Of a stretch of DNA of 64,000 nt, positions 10,745 to 20,175 are shown one piece after another (positions within the stretch are counted from its first letter, which is position 1; each line of letters opens with the position of its first letter). This stretch comes from Taudactylus pleione. Taxonomy: Eukaryota; Chordata; Amphibia; Anura; Myobatrachidae. The translations under genes and the position numbers were made by a program. The stretch spans positions 434,001 through 498,000 of the forward strand of contig JAUIMM010001418.1 of NCBI GenBank assembly GCA_031769625.1, in the 5' to 3' direction. The notes under the pieces were generated by a model. That model was not told where the DNA came from. It did not search any database and saw only the letters and a program-made list of their open reading frames with translations.

Positions 10745-10790
10745 CACTCGGCTGTGGACAGTGAAGAGGGAGGGTGGGAGTTAGGGCTGT

Positions 10791-10821
10791 GTAGTGTAGT
10801 GTAGTGTAGTGTAGTGTAGTG
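10791..10821. repeat. (GTAGT)n microsatellite in element A leader
   Basis: About six GTAGT repeats lie just downstream of the promoter. Equivalent tracts of different length are in D (~9768-9792), C (~33412-33434) and, interrupted, B (~19879-19900), so this is a length-variable part of the element. Confidence 0.85.
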
Positions 10822-11065
10822 CTGCTGTTGTCCACTACTTCAAAGTCCATAGGGGCTGGCTGTGTTGTGCTGTGCTGCTGTTGTTAATAGGGGCTGTGTC
10901 CACTACTTCAAAGTCCATAGGGGCTGGCTGGACTGTGTTGTGCAGTCAGTTCTCCATAGGGGCTGTGTCCACTCCAAAGTCCTGTGCAGTGTCCCAGTCC
11001 TAAAGGAGTGCTGTAGTGTTGTCCAGGGGGTGCTCTGTCCATCAGGGGTGCTCCCCCCAAGTGCT

Positions 11066-14000
11066 AAAAAAATAATATATTTTCTGTGTTTGTGAATTGT
11101 GTGCACAGTAGCCGCACGTGCATCAACAAAGTAGTGCCAAGCGTGCGCCTGTGTCATAAGTAAAGGGCCGGCTGGCTTGACCGTTAAAGGGTGCTGTAAC
11201 CCCCGAAAGTACACTCCAGTCCAAACCAAAAAAAAATTATTTTCTGTGTTTGTGAATTGTGTGCGCAGTAGCCGCACGTGCATCAACAAAGTAGTGCCAA
11301 GCGTGCGCCTGTGTCATAAGTAAAGGGCCGGCTGGCTTGACCGTTAAGGGTGCTGTAACCCCCGAAAGTACACTCCAGTCCAAACCAAAAAAAAAATTAT
11401 TTTCTGTGTTTGTGAATTGTGTGTGCAGTAGCCGCACGTGCATCAACAAAGTAGTGCCAAGCGTGCGCCTGTGTCATAAGTAAAGGGCCGGCTGGCTTGA
11501 CCGTTAAGGGTGCTGTAACCCCCGAAAGTACACTCCAGTCCAAACCAAAAAAAAAATTATTTTCTGTGTTTGTGAATTGTGTGCGCAGTAGCCGCACGTG
11601 CATCAACAAAGTAGTGCCAAGCGTGCACCTGTGTCATAAGTAAAGGGCCGGCTGGCTTAACCGTTAAGGGTGCTGTAACCCCCGAAAGTACACTCCAGTC
11701 CAAACCAAAAAAAAAATTATTTTCTGTGTTTGTGAATTGTGTGCGCAGTAGCCGCACGTGCATCAACAAAGTAGTGCCAAGCGTGCGCCTGTGTCATAAG
11801 TAAAGGGCCGGCTGGCTTGACCGTTAAAGGGTGCTGTAACCCCCAAAGTACACTCCAGTCCAAACCAAAAAAAAAATTATTTTCTGTGTTTGTGAATTGT
11901 GTGCGCAGTAGCCGCACGTGCATCAACAAAGTAGTGCCAAGCGTGCGCCTGTGTCATAAGTAAAGGGCTGGCTGGCTTGACCATTAAGGGTGCTGTAACC
12001 CCCGAAAGTACACTCCAGTCCAAACCAAAAAAAAATTATTTTCTGTGTAGGTGAATTGTGTGCGCAGTAGCCGCACGTGCATCAACAAAGTAGTGCCAAG
12101 CGTGCGCCTGTGTCATAAGTAAAGGGCCGGCTGGCTTGACCGTTAAGGGTGCTGTAACCCCCGAAAGTACACTCCAGTCCAAACCAAAAAAAATATTATT
12201 TTCTGTGTTTGTGAATTGTGTGCGCAGTAGCCGCACGTGCATCAACAAAGTAGTGCCAAGCGTGCACCTGTGTCATAAGTAAAGGGCCGGCTGGCTTGAC
12301 CGTTAAGGGTGCTGTAACCCCCGAAAGTACACTCCAGTCCAAACCAAAAAAAAAATTATTTTCTGTGTTTGTGAATTGTGTGCGCAGTAGCCGCACGTGC
12401 ATCAACAAAGTAGTGCCAAGCGTGCGCCTGTGTCATAAGTAAAGTGCCGGCTGGCTTGACCGTTAAAGGGTGATGTAACCCCCAAAGTACACTCCAGTCC
12501 AAACCAAAAAAAAAATTATTTTCTGTGTTTGTGAATTGTGTGCGCAGTAGCCGCACGTGCATCAACAAAGTAGTGCCAAGCGTGCGCCTGTGTCATAAGT
12601 AAAGGGCCGGCTGGCTTGACCGTTAAAGGGTGCTGTAACCCCCGAAAGAACACTCCAGTCCAAACCAAAAAAAAATTATTTTCTGTGTTTGTGAATTGTG
12701 TGCGCAGTAGCCGCACGTGCATCAACAAAGTAGTGCCAAGCGTGCGCCTGTGTCATAAGTAAAGGGCCGGCTGGCTTGACCGTTAAGGGTGCTGTAACCC
12801 CCGAAAGTACACTCCAGTCCAAACCAAAAAAAAAATTATTTTCTGTGTTTGTGAATTGTGTGCGCAGTAGCCGCACGTCCATCAACAAAGTAGTGCCAAG
12901 CGTGCGCCTGTGTCATAAGTAAAGGGCCGGCTGGCTTGACCGATAAAGGGTGCTGTAACCCCCGAAAGTACACTCCAGTCCAAACCAAAAAAAAATTATT
13001 TTCTGTGTTTGTGAATTGTGTACGCAGTAGCCGCACGTGCATCAACAAAGTAGTGCCAAGCGTGCACCTGTGTCATAAGTAAAGGGCCGGCTGGCTTGAC
13101 CGTTAAGGGTGCTGTAACCCCCGAAAGTACACTCCAGTCCAAACCAAAAAAAAAATTATTTTCTGTGTGTGTGAATTGTGTGCGCAGTAGCCGCACGTGC
13201 ATCAACAAAGTAGTGCCAAGCGTGCGCCTGTGTCATAAGTAAAGGGCCGGCTGGCTTGACCGTTAAGGGTGCTGTAACCCCCGAAAGTACACTCCAGTCC
13301 AAACCAAAAAAAAAATTATTTTCTGTGTTTGTGAATTGTGTGCGCAGTAGCCGCACGTGCATCAACAAAGTAGTGCCAAGCGTGCACCTGTGTCATAAGT
13401 AAAGGGCCGGCTGGCTTAACCGTTAAGGGTGCTGTAACCCCCGAAAGTACACTCCAGTCCAAACCAAAAAAAAATTATTTTCTGTGTTTGTGAATTGTGT
13501 GCGCAGTAGCCGCACGTGCATCAACAAAGTAGTGCCAAGCGTGCGCCTGTGTCATAAGTAAAGGGCCGGCTGGCTTGACCGTTAAAGGGTGCTGTAACCC
13601 CCAAAAAGTACACTCCAGTCCAAACCAAAAAAAAAATTATTTTCTGTGTTTGTGAATTGTGTGTGCAGTAGCCGCACGTGCATCAACAAAGTAGTGCCAA
13701 GCGTGCGCCTGTGTCATAAGTAAAGGGCCGGCTGGCTTGACCATTAAGGGTGCTGTAACCCCCGAAAGTACACTCCAGTCCAAACCAAAAAAAAATTATT
13801 TTCTGTGTTTGTGAATTGTGTGCGCAGTAGCCGCACGTGCATCAACAAAGTAGTGCCAAGCGTGCGCCTGTGTCATAAGTAAAGGGCCGGCTGGCTTGAC
13901 CGTTAAGGGTGCTGTAACCCCCGAAAGTACACTCCAGTCCAAACCAAAAAAAATATTATTTTCTGTGTTTGTGAATTGTGTGCGCAGTAGCCGCACGTGC

Positions 14001-15738
14001 ATCAACAAAGTAGTGCCAAGCGTGCACCTGTGTCATAAGTAAAGGGCCGGCTGGCTTGACCGTTAAGGGTGCTGTAACCCCCGAAAGTACACTCCAGTCC
14101 AAACCAAAAAAAAAATTATTTTCTGTGTTTGTGAATTGTGTGCGCAGTAGCCGCACGTGCATCAACAAAGTAGTGCCAAGCGTGCGCCTGTGTCATAAGT
14201 AAAGTGCCGGCTGGCTTGACCGTTAAAGGGTGCTGTAACCCCCAAAGTACACTCCAGTCCAAACCAAAAAAAAAATTATTTTCTGTGTTTGTGAATTGTG
14301 TGCGCAGTAGCCGCACGTGCATCAACAAAGTAGTGCCAAGCGTGCGCCTGTGTCATAAGTAAAGGGCCGGCTGGCTTGACCGTTAAAGGGTGCTGTAACC
14401 CCCGAAAGTACACTCCAGTCCAAACCAAAAAAAAATTATTTTCTGTGTTTGTGAATTGTGTGCGCAGTAGCCGCACGTGCATCAACAAAGTAGTGCCAAG
14501 CGTGCGCCTGTGTCATAAGTAAAGGGCCGGCTGGCTTGACCGTTAAGGGTGCTGTAACCCCCGAAAGTACACTCCAGTCCAAACCAAAAAAAAAATTATT
14601 TTCTGTGTTTGTGAATTGTGTGCGCAGTAGCCGCACGTCCATCAACAAAGTAGTGCCAAGCGTGCGCCTGTGTCATAAGTAAAGGGCCGGCTGGCTTGAC
14701 CGATAAAGGGTGCTGTAACCCCCGAAAGTACACTCCAGTCCAAACCAAAAAAAAATTATTTTCTGTGTTTGTGAATTGTGTGCGCAGTAGCCGCACGTGC
14801 ATCAACAAAGTAGTGCCAAGCGTGCACCTGTGTCATAAGTAAAGGGCCGGCTGGCTTGACCGTTAAGGGTGCTGTAACCCCCGAAAGTACACTCCAGTCC
14901 AAACCAAAAAAAAAATTATTTTCTGTGTGTGTGAATTGTGTGCGCAGTAGCCGCACGTGCATCAACAAAGTAGTGCCAAGCGTGCGCCTGTGTCATAAGT
15001 AAAGGGCCGGCTGGCTTGACCGTTAAAGGGTGCTGTAACCCCCAAAGTACACTCCAGTCCAAACCAAAAAAAAAATTATTTTCTGTGTTTGTGAATTGTG
15101 TGCGCAGTAGCCGCACGTGCATCAACAAAGTAGTGCCAAGCGTGCGCCTGTGTCATAAGTAAAGGGCCGGCTGGCTTGACCGTTAAAGGGTGCTGTAACC
15201 CCCGAAAGTACACTCCAGTCCAAACCAAAAAAAAATTATTTTCTGTGTTTGTGAATTGTGTGCGCAGTAGCCGCACGTGCATCAACAAAGTAGTGCCAAG
15301 CGTGCGCCTGTGTCATAAGTAAAGGGCCGGCTGGCTAGACCGTTAAGGGTGCTGTAACCCCCGAAAGTACACTCCAGTCCAAACCAAAAAAAAAATTATT
15401 TTCTGTGTTTGTGAATTGTGTGCGCAGTAGCCGCACGTGCATCAACAAAGTAGTGCCAAGCGTGCGCCTGTGTCATAAGTAAAGGGCCGGCTGGCTTGAC
15501 CGTTAAAGGGTGCTGTAACCCCCGAAAGTACACTCCAGTCCAAACCAAAAAAAAATTATTTTCTGTGTTTGTGAATTGTGTGCGCAGTAGCCGCACGTGC
15601 ATCAACAAAGTAGTGCCAAGCGTGCGCCTGTGTCATAAGTAAAGGGCCGGCTGGCTTGACCGTTAAAGGGTGCTGTAACCCACAAAGTACACTCCAGTCC
15701 AAACCAAAAAAAAAATTATTTTCTGTGTTTAGCCGCAC
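11066..15738 (+). repeat. ~160-bp subterminal array of element A (~29 units)
   Basis: About 29 head-to-tail units lie between the promoter and the transposase. Each carries CCGCACGTGCATCAACAAAG, AAGTAAAGGGCCGGCTGGC, GGTGCTGTAACCCCC and an A-run before TTATTTTCTGTGTTTGTG. Rare variants repeat with a 1760-bp period (11 units): AAATATTATT at 12191 and 13951, AAAGTGCCGG at 12441 and 14201, CACGTCC at 12874 and 14634, CTGTGTGTGTG at 13163 and 14923. This shows a tandem higher-order duplication covering roughly 11,600-15,000. The last unit fuses to AGCCGCACGTATATATC just before the start codon; the diverged gene-proximal unit seen in B and D is absent here and in C. Confidence 0.95.
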
Positions 15739-15764
15739 GTATATATCAAATCGATATAACATAA

Positions 15765-18700
15765 ATGGAGGACCAAACTTTCTCCGATAAAAATAAAATA
15801 GAGAAAGATCAAGAACCACTTCCTCCTAGTGCTGAAGCTGCTGCCACTAGTCATGACATAGACGATAACATGCCATCAACGTCGTCTGCCAAGGCCGATG
15901 CCCAATGTCATAGTAGAGGGCACATACAATCCCAAATGGCAAAGTTCAGGAAAATGACCTTGAAAAAGACATTTAAATCAGCTGAAGAGAAACGTAAACT
16001 TGCCAATATGCCATTTACGACACGGAGTGGCAAGGAACGGCTAAGGTCGATCCCTGGTATGTTCATGACTAGTGGTTCAGCTTCACATGACGATGGAAGC
16101 CCTCCTCCCACTAAAAAAATCAAAAGAGTTAAGCTGGCAAAAGCACAGCGAAGAACTGTGCTTTCTAAGAAGATATCACAAATCCCCAAGGAGAGTCCAA
16201 GTGTGGTGGTGGTTGCGATGCCTGACCTTCCAAGCACTGGACGGGAAGAGGTGGCTCTTTCCACCATTTGCACGCCCCCTGCAAGTGCTGAAAGGAGCAC
16301 CCACAGTCCACTTGCTGATATGCAAATTGAAGATGTCACTGTTGAAGTACAACAGGATGAGGATACTGGTGTAGCTGGCGCTGAGGAGGAAGTTGGCGAG
16401 GAGGATTCTGATGGTGATGTGGTTTGTTTAAATCAGGCTCCGGGGGAGACAGTTGTTGTCCGTGGGATGAAAAAGCCCATCACGGTCATGCCTGGGCAGA
16501 AGACCAAACATTCCACCTCTTTGGTCTGGCAATATTTCTATCCAAATCCGGACAACAACTGTCTTGCCATATGTACCATATGTAAAGGAGAAATAAGTAG
16601 GGGTAGGGACGTCAACCACCTAGGAACATCCTCCCTTATACGGCACCTGCAGCGCGTTCATAAAAACTTACTGTCAAGTTCAGAAACTTTGGCTAAGACC
16701 GTAAGCAGTCCAGGGACACCTAAATCCCGTTGTCCTGTTGTATCCAAGTGCCTGCAAACCACACCATCAACTCCCTCCTCGTCAATTTCCTCCTTAGTTA
16801 GGATCGGAAGTAGTCCTGCAGGCCATGTCACTGGCATGACTGACTCTCCTATCCGGGATTCCTCCGGAGGATCCTGCATTGCTACGCCTACTGCTGCCGC
16901 TGCTGCTGTTGCTGCTGCTGGGAGTCGTTCATCATCCCAGAGAGGAAGTAGGAACACCACTACTTTTACTAAACAATTGACCCTCCAACAGTCCTTAGCG
17001 AGGAGGATGAAGTACGACAGCAGTCATCCTGAAGCAAAACGTATAACTGAGGCCTTGACTGCTATGTTGGTGTTAGACGTGCGTCCGGTATCCGCCATTA
17101 GTGCAGTGGGATTTAGACAATTGATGGAGGTAGTGTGTCCCCGGTTCCAAATCCCGTCTAGATTCCACTTCACTAGGCAGGCGATACCGAGACTGTACAG
17201 AAACGTCAGAAAAAGTGTCCTCAGTGTCCTGAAAAATGCCGTTGTACACAATGTCCACTTAACCACGGACATGTGGACAAGTGGAACAGGGCAGACTAAG
17301 GACTATATGACTGTGACAGCCCACTGGGTAGATGTATCACCTTACGCAGCAACAGCAGCAGCGTCACCAGTAGCAGCATCTCAGAAATGCCAGCTCGTTA
17401 CAAGGCAGGCTACGCAGTGTATCACCAGTTTCAGTAAGAGGCACACCGCCGACAACCTCTTAGAGAAACTGAGGGAAATCATCGCCCAGTGGCTTACCCC
17501 ACTTAGACTCTCCTGGGGATTTGTGATATCTGACAACGCCACCAATATTGTGCGGGCATTACATCTGGGCAAATTCCAGCACGTCCCATGTTTTGCTCAC
17601 ACAATAAACTTGGTGGTGCAGAATTTTCTGAAAAGCGACAGGGGCGTGCAGGAGACGCTTTGGGTGGCCCGAAAAATTTCTGGCCACTTTCGCCATTCAG
17701 CGACTGCGTGCCGAAGACTGGAGCGCCAGCAAACACTCTTGAACCTGCCCCGCCATCACCTGAAGCAAGAGGTTGTGACGCGGTGGAACTCAACCCTCTA
17801 TATGCTTCAGAGGATGGAGGAGCAGCAAAAGGCCATACAAGCCTATACATCCACCTATGACATAGGCAAAGGAGGGGGTATGCACCTGACTCAAGCGCAG
17901 TGGAGAATGATTTCCGTGTTGTGCAAGGTTCTCCAGCCCTTCGAACTTGCCACACGTGAAGTCAGTTCAGACACTGCCAGCTTGAGTCAGGTCATTCCCC
18001 TCATCAGGCTTTTGCAGAAGCAGCTGGAGAAAGTGAAGGAGGAGCTAAGACGGAGCGATTCCGCTCGGCATGTGGGACTTGTGGATGAAGCCCTTCATTC
18101 GCTTTGCCAGGATTCCAGGGTGGTCAATCTGTTGAAATCAGACCACTACGTTTTGGCCACCGTGCTCGATCCTAGGTTTAAAGCCTATGTGGTGTCTCTC
18201 TTTCCGGCCGACACAAGCCTGCAGAGGTGCAAAGACCTGCTGGTGAACACACTGTCAGCTGAAGCGGAACATGACACGTCAACGGCTCCTTCTTCATTTT
18301 CTCCTGCAACTGGGGCTGCCAGGAAAAAACTTAGGTATTCTAAGCAACCCGCTGGCGGTGATGCAGGGCAGGCAGGACCAAGTTTGGACATCTGGTCCGG
18401 ACTGAAGGACCTGGCAACAATTTCTGACATGTCTACTGTCACTGCATATGATACTGTCACCATTGACAGAATGGTGGATGATTACATCGGTGACAGCATC
18501 CAAGTAGGCATGGCAGACAGTCCATACCTGTACTGGCAGGAAAAAGAGGCAATTTGGAGGCCCCTGTACAAACTGGCTCTATTTTACCTGAGTTGCCCCC
18601 CCTCCAGTGTGTACTCCGAAAGAGTGTTTAGTGCAGCCGGGAACCTTGTCAGCGAAAGGCGTAGGAGGTTGCTTCCACAGAATGTGGAGAAGATGATGTT

Positions 18701-18878
18701 CATCAAAATGAATTATCAGCTCTTCCAGGGAGACCAGCCTCCAGAAGGTACAGAGGGACCTGTGGTGGTGGATTCAAGTGGGGACGAGTTAATACTTTGT
18801 GAGGATGAGGATGTACACACTGAAGAGGGTGAGGAATCGGTGGATGAGGAGGATGAGGATGACATCTTGCCTCCATAG
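15765..18878 (+). CDS. BED-zinc-finger hAT transposase, intact (element A)
   Basis: This is a single uninterrupted reading frame of 1037 codons, and the start has a good vertebrate context (ATAAATGG). The protein should cut and paste elements ending in TAGGGGTG. Seen in order: a charged leader; an acidic stretch (~205-220); a BED zinc finger at ~252-299 (C270, C273, H294, H299) for DNA binding; a Ser/Ala-rich linker (~340-390); then an RNase H-like fold with D502 in TTDMW, D590 in ISDNATN and C609/H612 in PCFAHTINL. The third acidic residue is probably E926 or E928 in WQEKEAIW. The hAT dimerisation motif SSVYSERVFSAAG is near 946-958, followed by an acidic tail. All expected landmarks are present with no break. 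Length is above most hAT transposases (~600-800), owing to the long leader and linker. A domesticated ZBED gene is unlikely, because the termini are still attached. Confidence 0.93.
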   Translation: MEDQTFSDKNKIEKDQEPLPPSAEAAATSHDIDDNMPSTSSAKADAQCHSRGHIQSQMAKFRKMTLKKTFKSAEEKRKLANMPFTTRSGKERLRSIPGMFMTSGSASHDDGSPPPTKKIKRVKLAKAQRRTVLSKKISQIPKESPSVVVVAMPDLPSTGREEVALSTICTPPASAERSTHSPLADMQIEDVTVEVQQDEDTGVAGAEEEVGEEDSDGDVVCLNQAPGETVVVRGMKKPITVMPGQKTKHSTSLVWQYFYPNPDNNCLAICTICKGEISRGRDVNHLGTSSLIRHLQRVHKNLLSSSETLAKTVSSPGTPKSRCPVVSKCLQTTPSTPSSSISSLVRIGSSPAGHVTGMTDSPIRDSSGGSCIATPTAAAAAVAAAGSRSSSQRGSRNTTTFTKQLTLQQSLARRMKYDSSHPEAKRITEALTAMLVLDVRPVSAISAVGFRQLMEVVCPRFQIPSRFHFTRQAIPRLYRNVRKSVLSVLKNAVVHNVHLTTDMWTSGTGQTKDYMTVTAHWVDVSPYAATAAASPVAASQKCQLVTRQATQCITSFSKRHTADNLLEKLREIIAQWLTPLRLSWGFVISDNATNIVRALHLGKFQHVPCFAHTINLVVQNFLKSDRGVQETLWVARKISGHFRHSATACRRLERQQTLLNLPRHHLKQEVVTRWNSTLYMLQRMEEQQKAIQAYTSTYDIGKGGGMHLTQAQWRMISVLCKVLQPFELATREVSSDTASLSQVIPLIRLLQKQLEKVKEELRRSDSARHVGLVDEALHSLCQDSRVVNLLKSDHYVLATVLDPRFKAYVVSLFPADTSLQRCKDLLVNTLSAEAEHDTSTAPSSFSPATGAARKKLRYSKQPAGGDAGQAGPSLDIWSGLKDLATISDMSTVTAYDTVTIDRMVDDYIGDSIQVGMADSPYLYWQEKEAIWRPLYKLALFYLSCPPSSVYSERVFSAAGNLVSERRRRLLPQNVEKMMFIKMNYQLFQGDQPPEGTEGPVVVDSSGDELILCEDEDVHTEEGEESVDEEDEDDILPP

Positions 18879-18934
18879 AGCCAGTTTGTGCAGGGACACA
18901 TTAATTGCCAGCTTGTTTTGTGGGGGCCCAAACG

Positions 18935-18990
18935 AACCAATCATTTCAGCCACAGTTGTGTGGCAGACCCTGGCGCTGAAATGATTGGTT
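18935..18990. repeat. Conserved 16-bp-arm hairpin in hAT 3' region
   Basis: The arms AACCAATCATTTCAGC (18935-18950) and its exact complement (18975-18990) flank a 24-bp spacer. The same hairpin is in B (25788-25843), C (28285-28340, one arm mismatch) and D (2269-2324). It lies 57 bp past the transposase stop. It could be a 3'-end RNA structure or a pair of inverted CCAAT motifs; conservation in four copies is seen, function is unknown. Confidence 0.8.
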
Positions 18991-19374
18991 TGTTAAAGTG
19001 TGCATGTCCTGTTTATACAACATAAGGGTGGGTGGGAGGGCCCAAGGACAATTCCATCTTGCACCTCTTTTTTTTCTTTGCATTATGTACAGTTTGGGGC
19101 CTAGTTTTTCAAACTGCCATCCTGTCTGCCACTGCAGTTTCACGCCTAGATGGGTCACGTGTTTGTGCCGCCCACTCGTGTCGCTTAGCATAGTCATCCA
19201 GCTACCTCGGTGCAACCTTTTGGACATAAAAACACTATTGTGAGGTGTGAGGTGTTCAGAATAGACTGGAAATGAGTGGAAATTAAGGTTATTGAGGTTA
19301 ATAATAGCATAGGAGCAGAAAAACCTACAAATTCTGTGATTTTAGCTGTTGTTATGCTTTTTTAAAAAAAAATA

Positions 19375-19513
19375 CAGATCCAAAACACAAAACCCAGAAC
19401 CCAAAACACGGAAGGGTGGTTTTGGCAAAACCAATCCAGATCCAAAACACGAAGAAAGATCCAGATCCAAAACCAAAACACAAAACACGAAAAGTGGCCG
19501 GTGCACACCCCTA
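19375..19513. repeat. Subterminal CAAAACAC-type repeats, 3' end of element A
   Basis: The last ~140 bp contain many short copies of (C)CAAAACAC(G/A) and GATCCAAAACAC before the terminus. The promoter end instead has ATCCGAG/GTCCGATC repeats and a hairpin around GATTTCTGAAATC (10571-10583), so the two ends are asymmetric. hAT transposases are known to bind short clustered subterminal motifs; these are the likely sites (inference). Confidence 0.65.
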
Positions 19514-19632
19514 ATATATATATATATATATATATATTATGTGTATGTGTAACACACCAGATGGACGCACTGAGGCTGATCTGCATACAGGTAAGAGACA
19601 TCTATATACAGTATGTATATATATATATATAT
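19514..19632. repeat. Host minisatellite unit between elements A and B
   Basis: This is (TA)n, then GTGTATGTGTAACACACCAG, ATGGACGCACTGAGGCTGAT, GGTAAGAGACATCTATATAC and (TA)n again. It is the same unit as at 10452-10552, 26399-26583 and 33684-33752. Elements A and B are separated only by this 119-bp unit. Confidence 0.85.
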
Positions 19633-19793
19633 TAGGGGTGAGCGGGTTCGGATTTCTGAAATCCGAACCCCCCCGAGCCCCCCCGATCCGAGTCCGATCC
19701 GAGTCAGGCTCGACTTTTCCCGCCTGACTCGGATTCTGAAATCGAGGCAAAACGTCTTCTTCCCGCCTTCCGAGTCTCGCGGGTTTTGGATCC

Positions 19794-19800
19794 TATATAA
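19794..19800 (+). promoter_or_regulatory. TATA box of element B
   Basis: TATATAA lies in the same GC-rich context as in A, followed by GGTACCCGCGTCGGCGCCAT. The downstream leader differs from A in having GCTGTGCTGTGCTGCG repeats in place of part of the GTAGT tract. Confidence 0.6.
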
Positions 19801-20175
19801 GGTACCCGCGTCGGCGCCATTTTCTCACTCGGCTGTGGACAGTGAAGAGGGAGGGTGGGAGTTAGGGCTGGCTGGGCTGTGTAGTGTAGTGTAGTGCAGA
19901 GTAGTGTTGTGCTGTGCTGTGCTGCGCTGTGCTGCTGTTGTCCACTACTTCAAAGTCCATAGGGGCTGGCTGTGTTGTGCTGTGCTGCTGTTGTTAATAG
20001 GGGCTGTGTCCACTACTTCAAAGTCCATAAGGGCTGGCTGGACTGTGTTGTGCATTCAGTTGTCCATAGGGGCTGTGTCCACTCCAAAGTCCTGTGCAGT
20101 GTCCCAGTCCTAAACGGGTGCTGTAGTGTTGTCCAGGGGGTGCTCTGTCCATCAGGGGTGCTCCCCCCAAGTGCT

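Larger units (their letters stand above)
10553..19513 (+). mobile_element. hAT element A, full length, intact transposase
   Basis: Termini are TAGGGGTGAGCGGG (10553, promoter end) and CACCCCTA (19506-19513, 3' end), both inside (TA)n, so the expected 8-bp duplication is compatible but unresolved. The order is GC-rich end with ATCCGAG-type repeats, TATA box, (GTAGT)n, short CCATAGGGGCTG repeats, ~29 units of the 160-bp array, the transposase at 15765-18878, and the 3' region with a hairpin and CAAAACAC repeats. At 8.96 kb it is long for a hAT, mainly because of the 4.7-kb array. It is the best candidate for an autonomous copy in the window. Confidence 0.9.

Noticed and set aside
5456..15738. 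Dozens of ~70-codon open frames, one per 160-bp unit (proteins starting MLMHVRLLRTQFTNTEN)
   Set aside because: They are the same repeat unit read in one frame. They overlap each other, end in the next unit, lie on the strand opposite to transcription of the element in many cases, and break wherever the A-run changes length. They are by-products of periodicity, not a gene family.
17503..17955. 150-codon open frame antisense to the transposase, also present at 24374-24826 and 29320-29772
   Set aside because: It is conserved in three copies only because the transposase sense frame is conserved. It has no separate motif or promoter, so it is a shadow frame.
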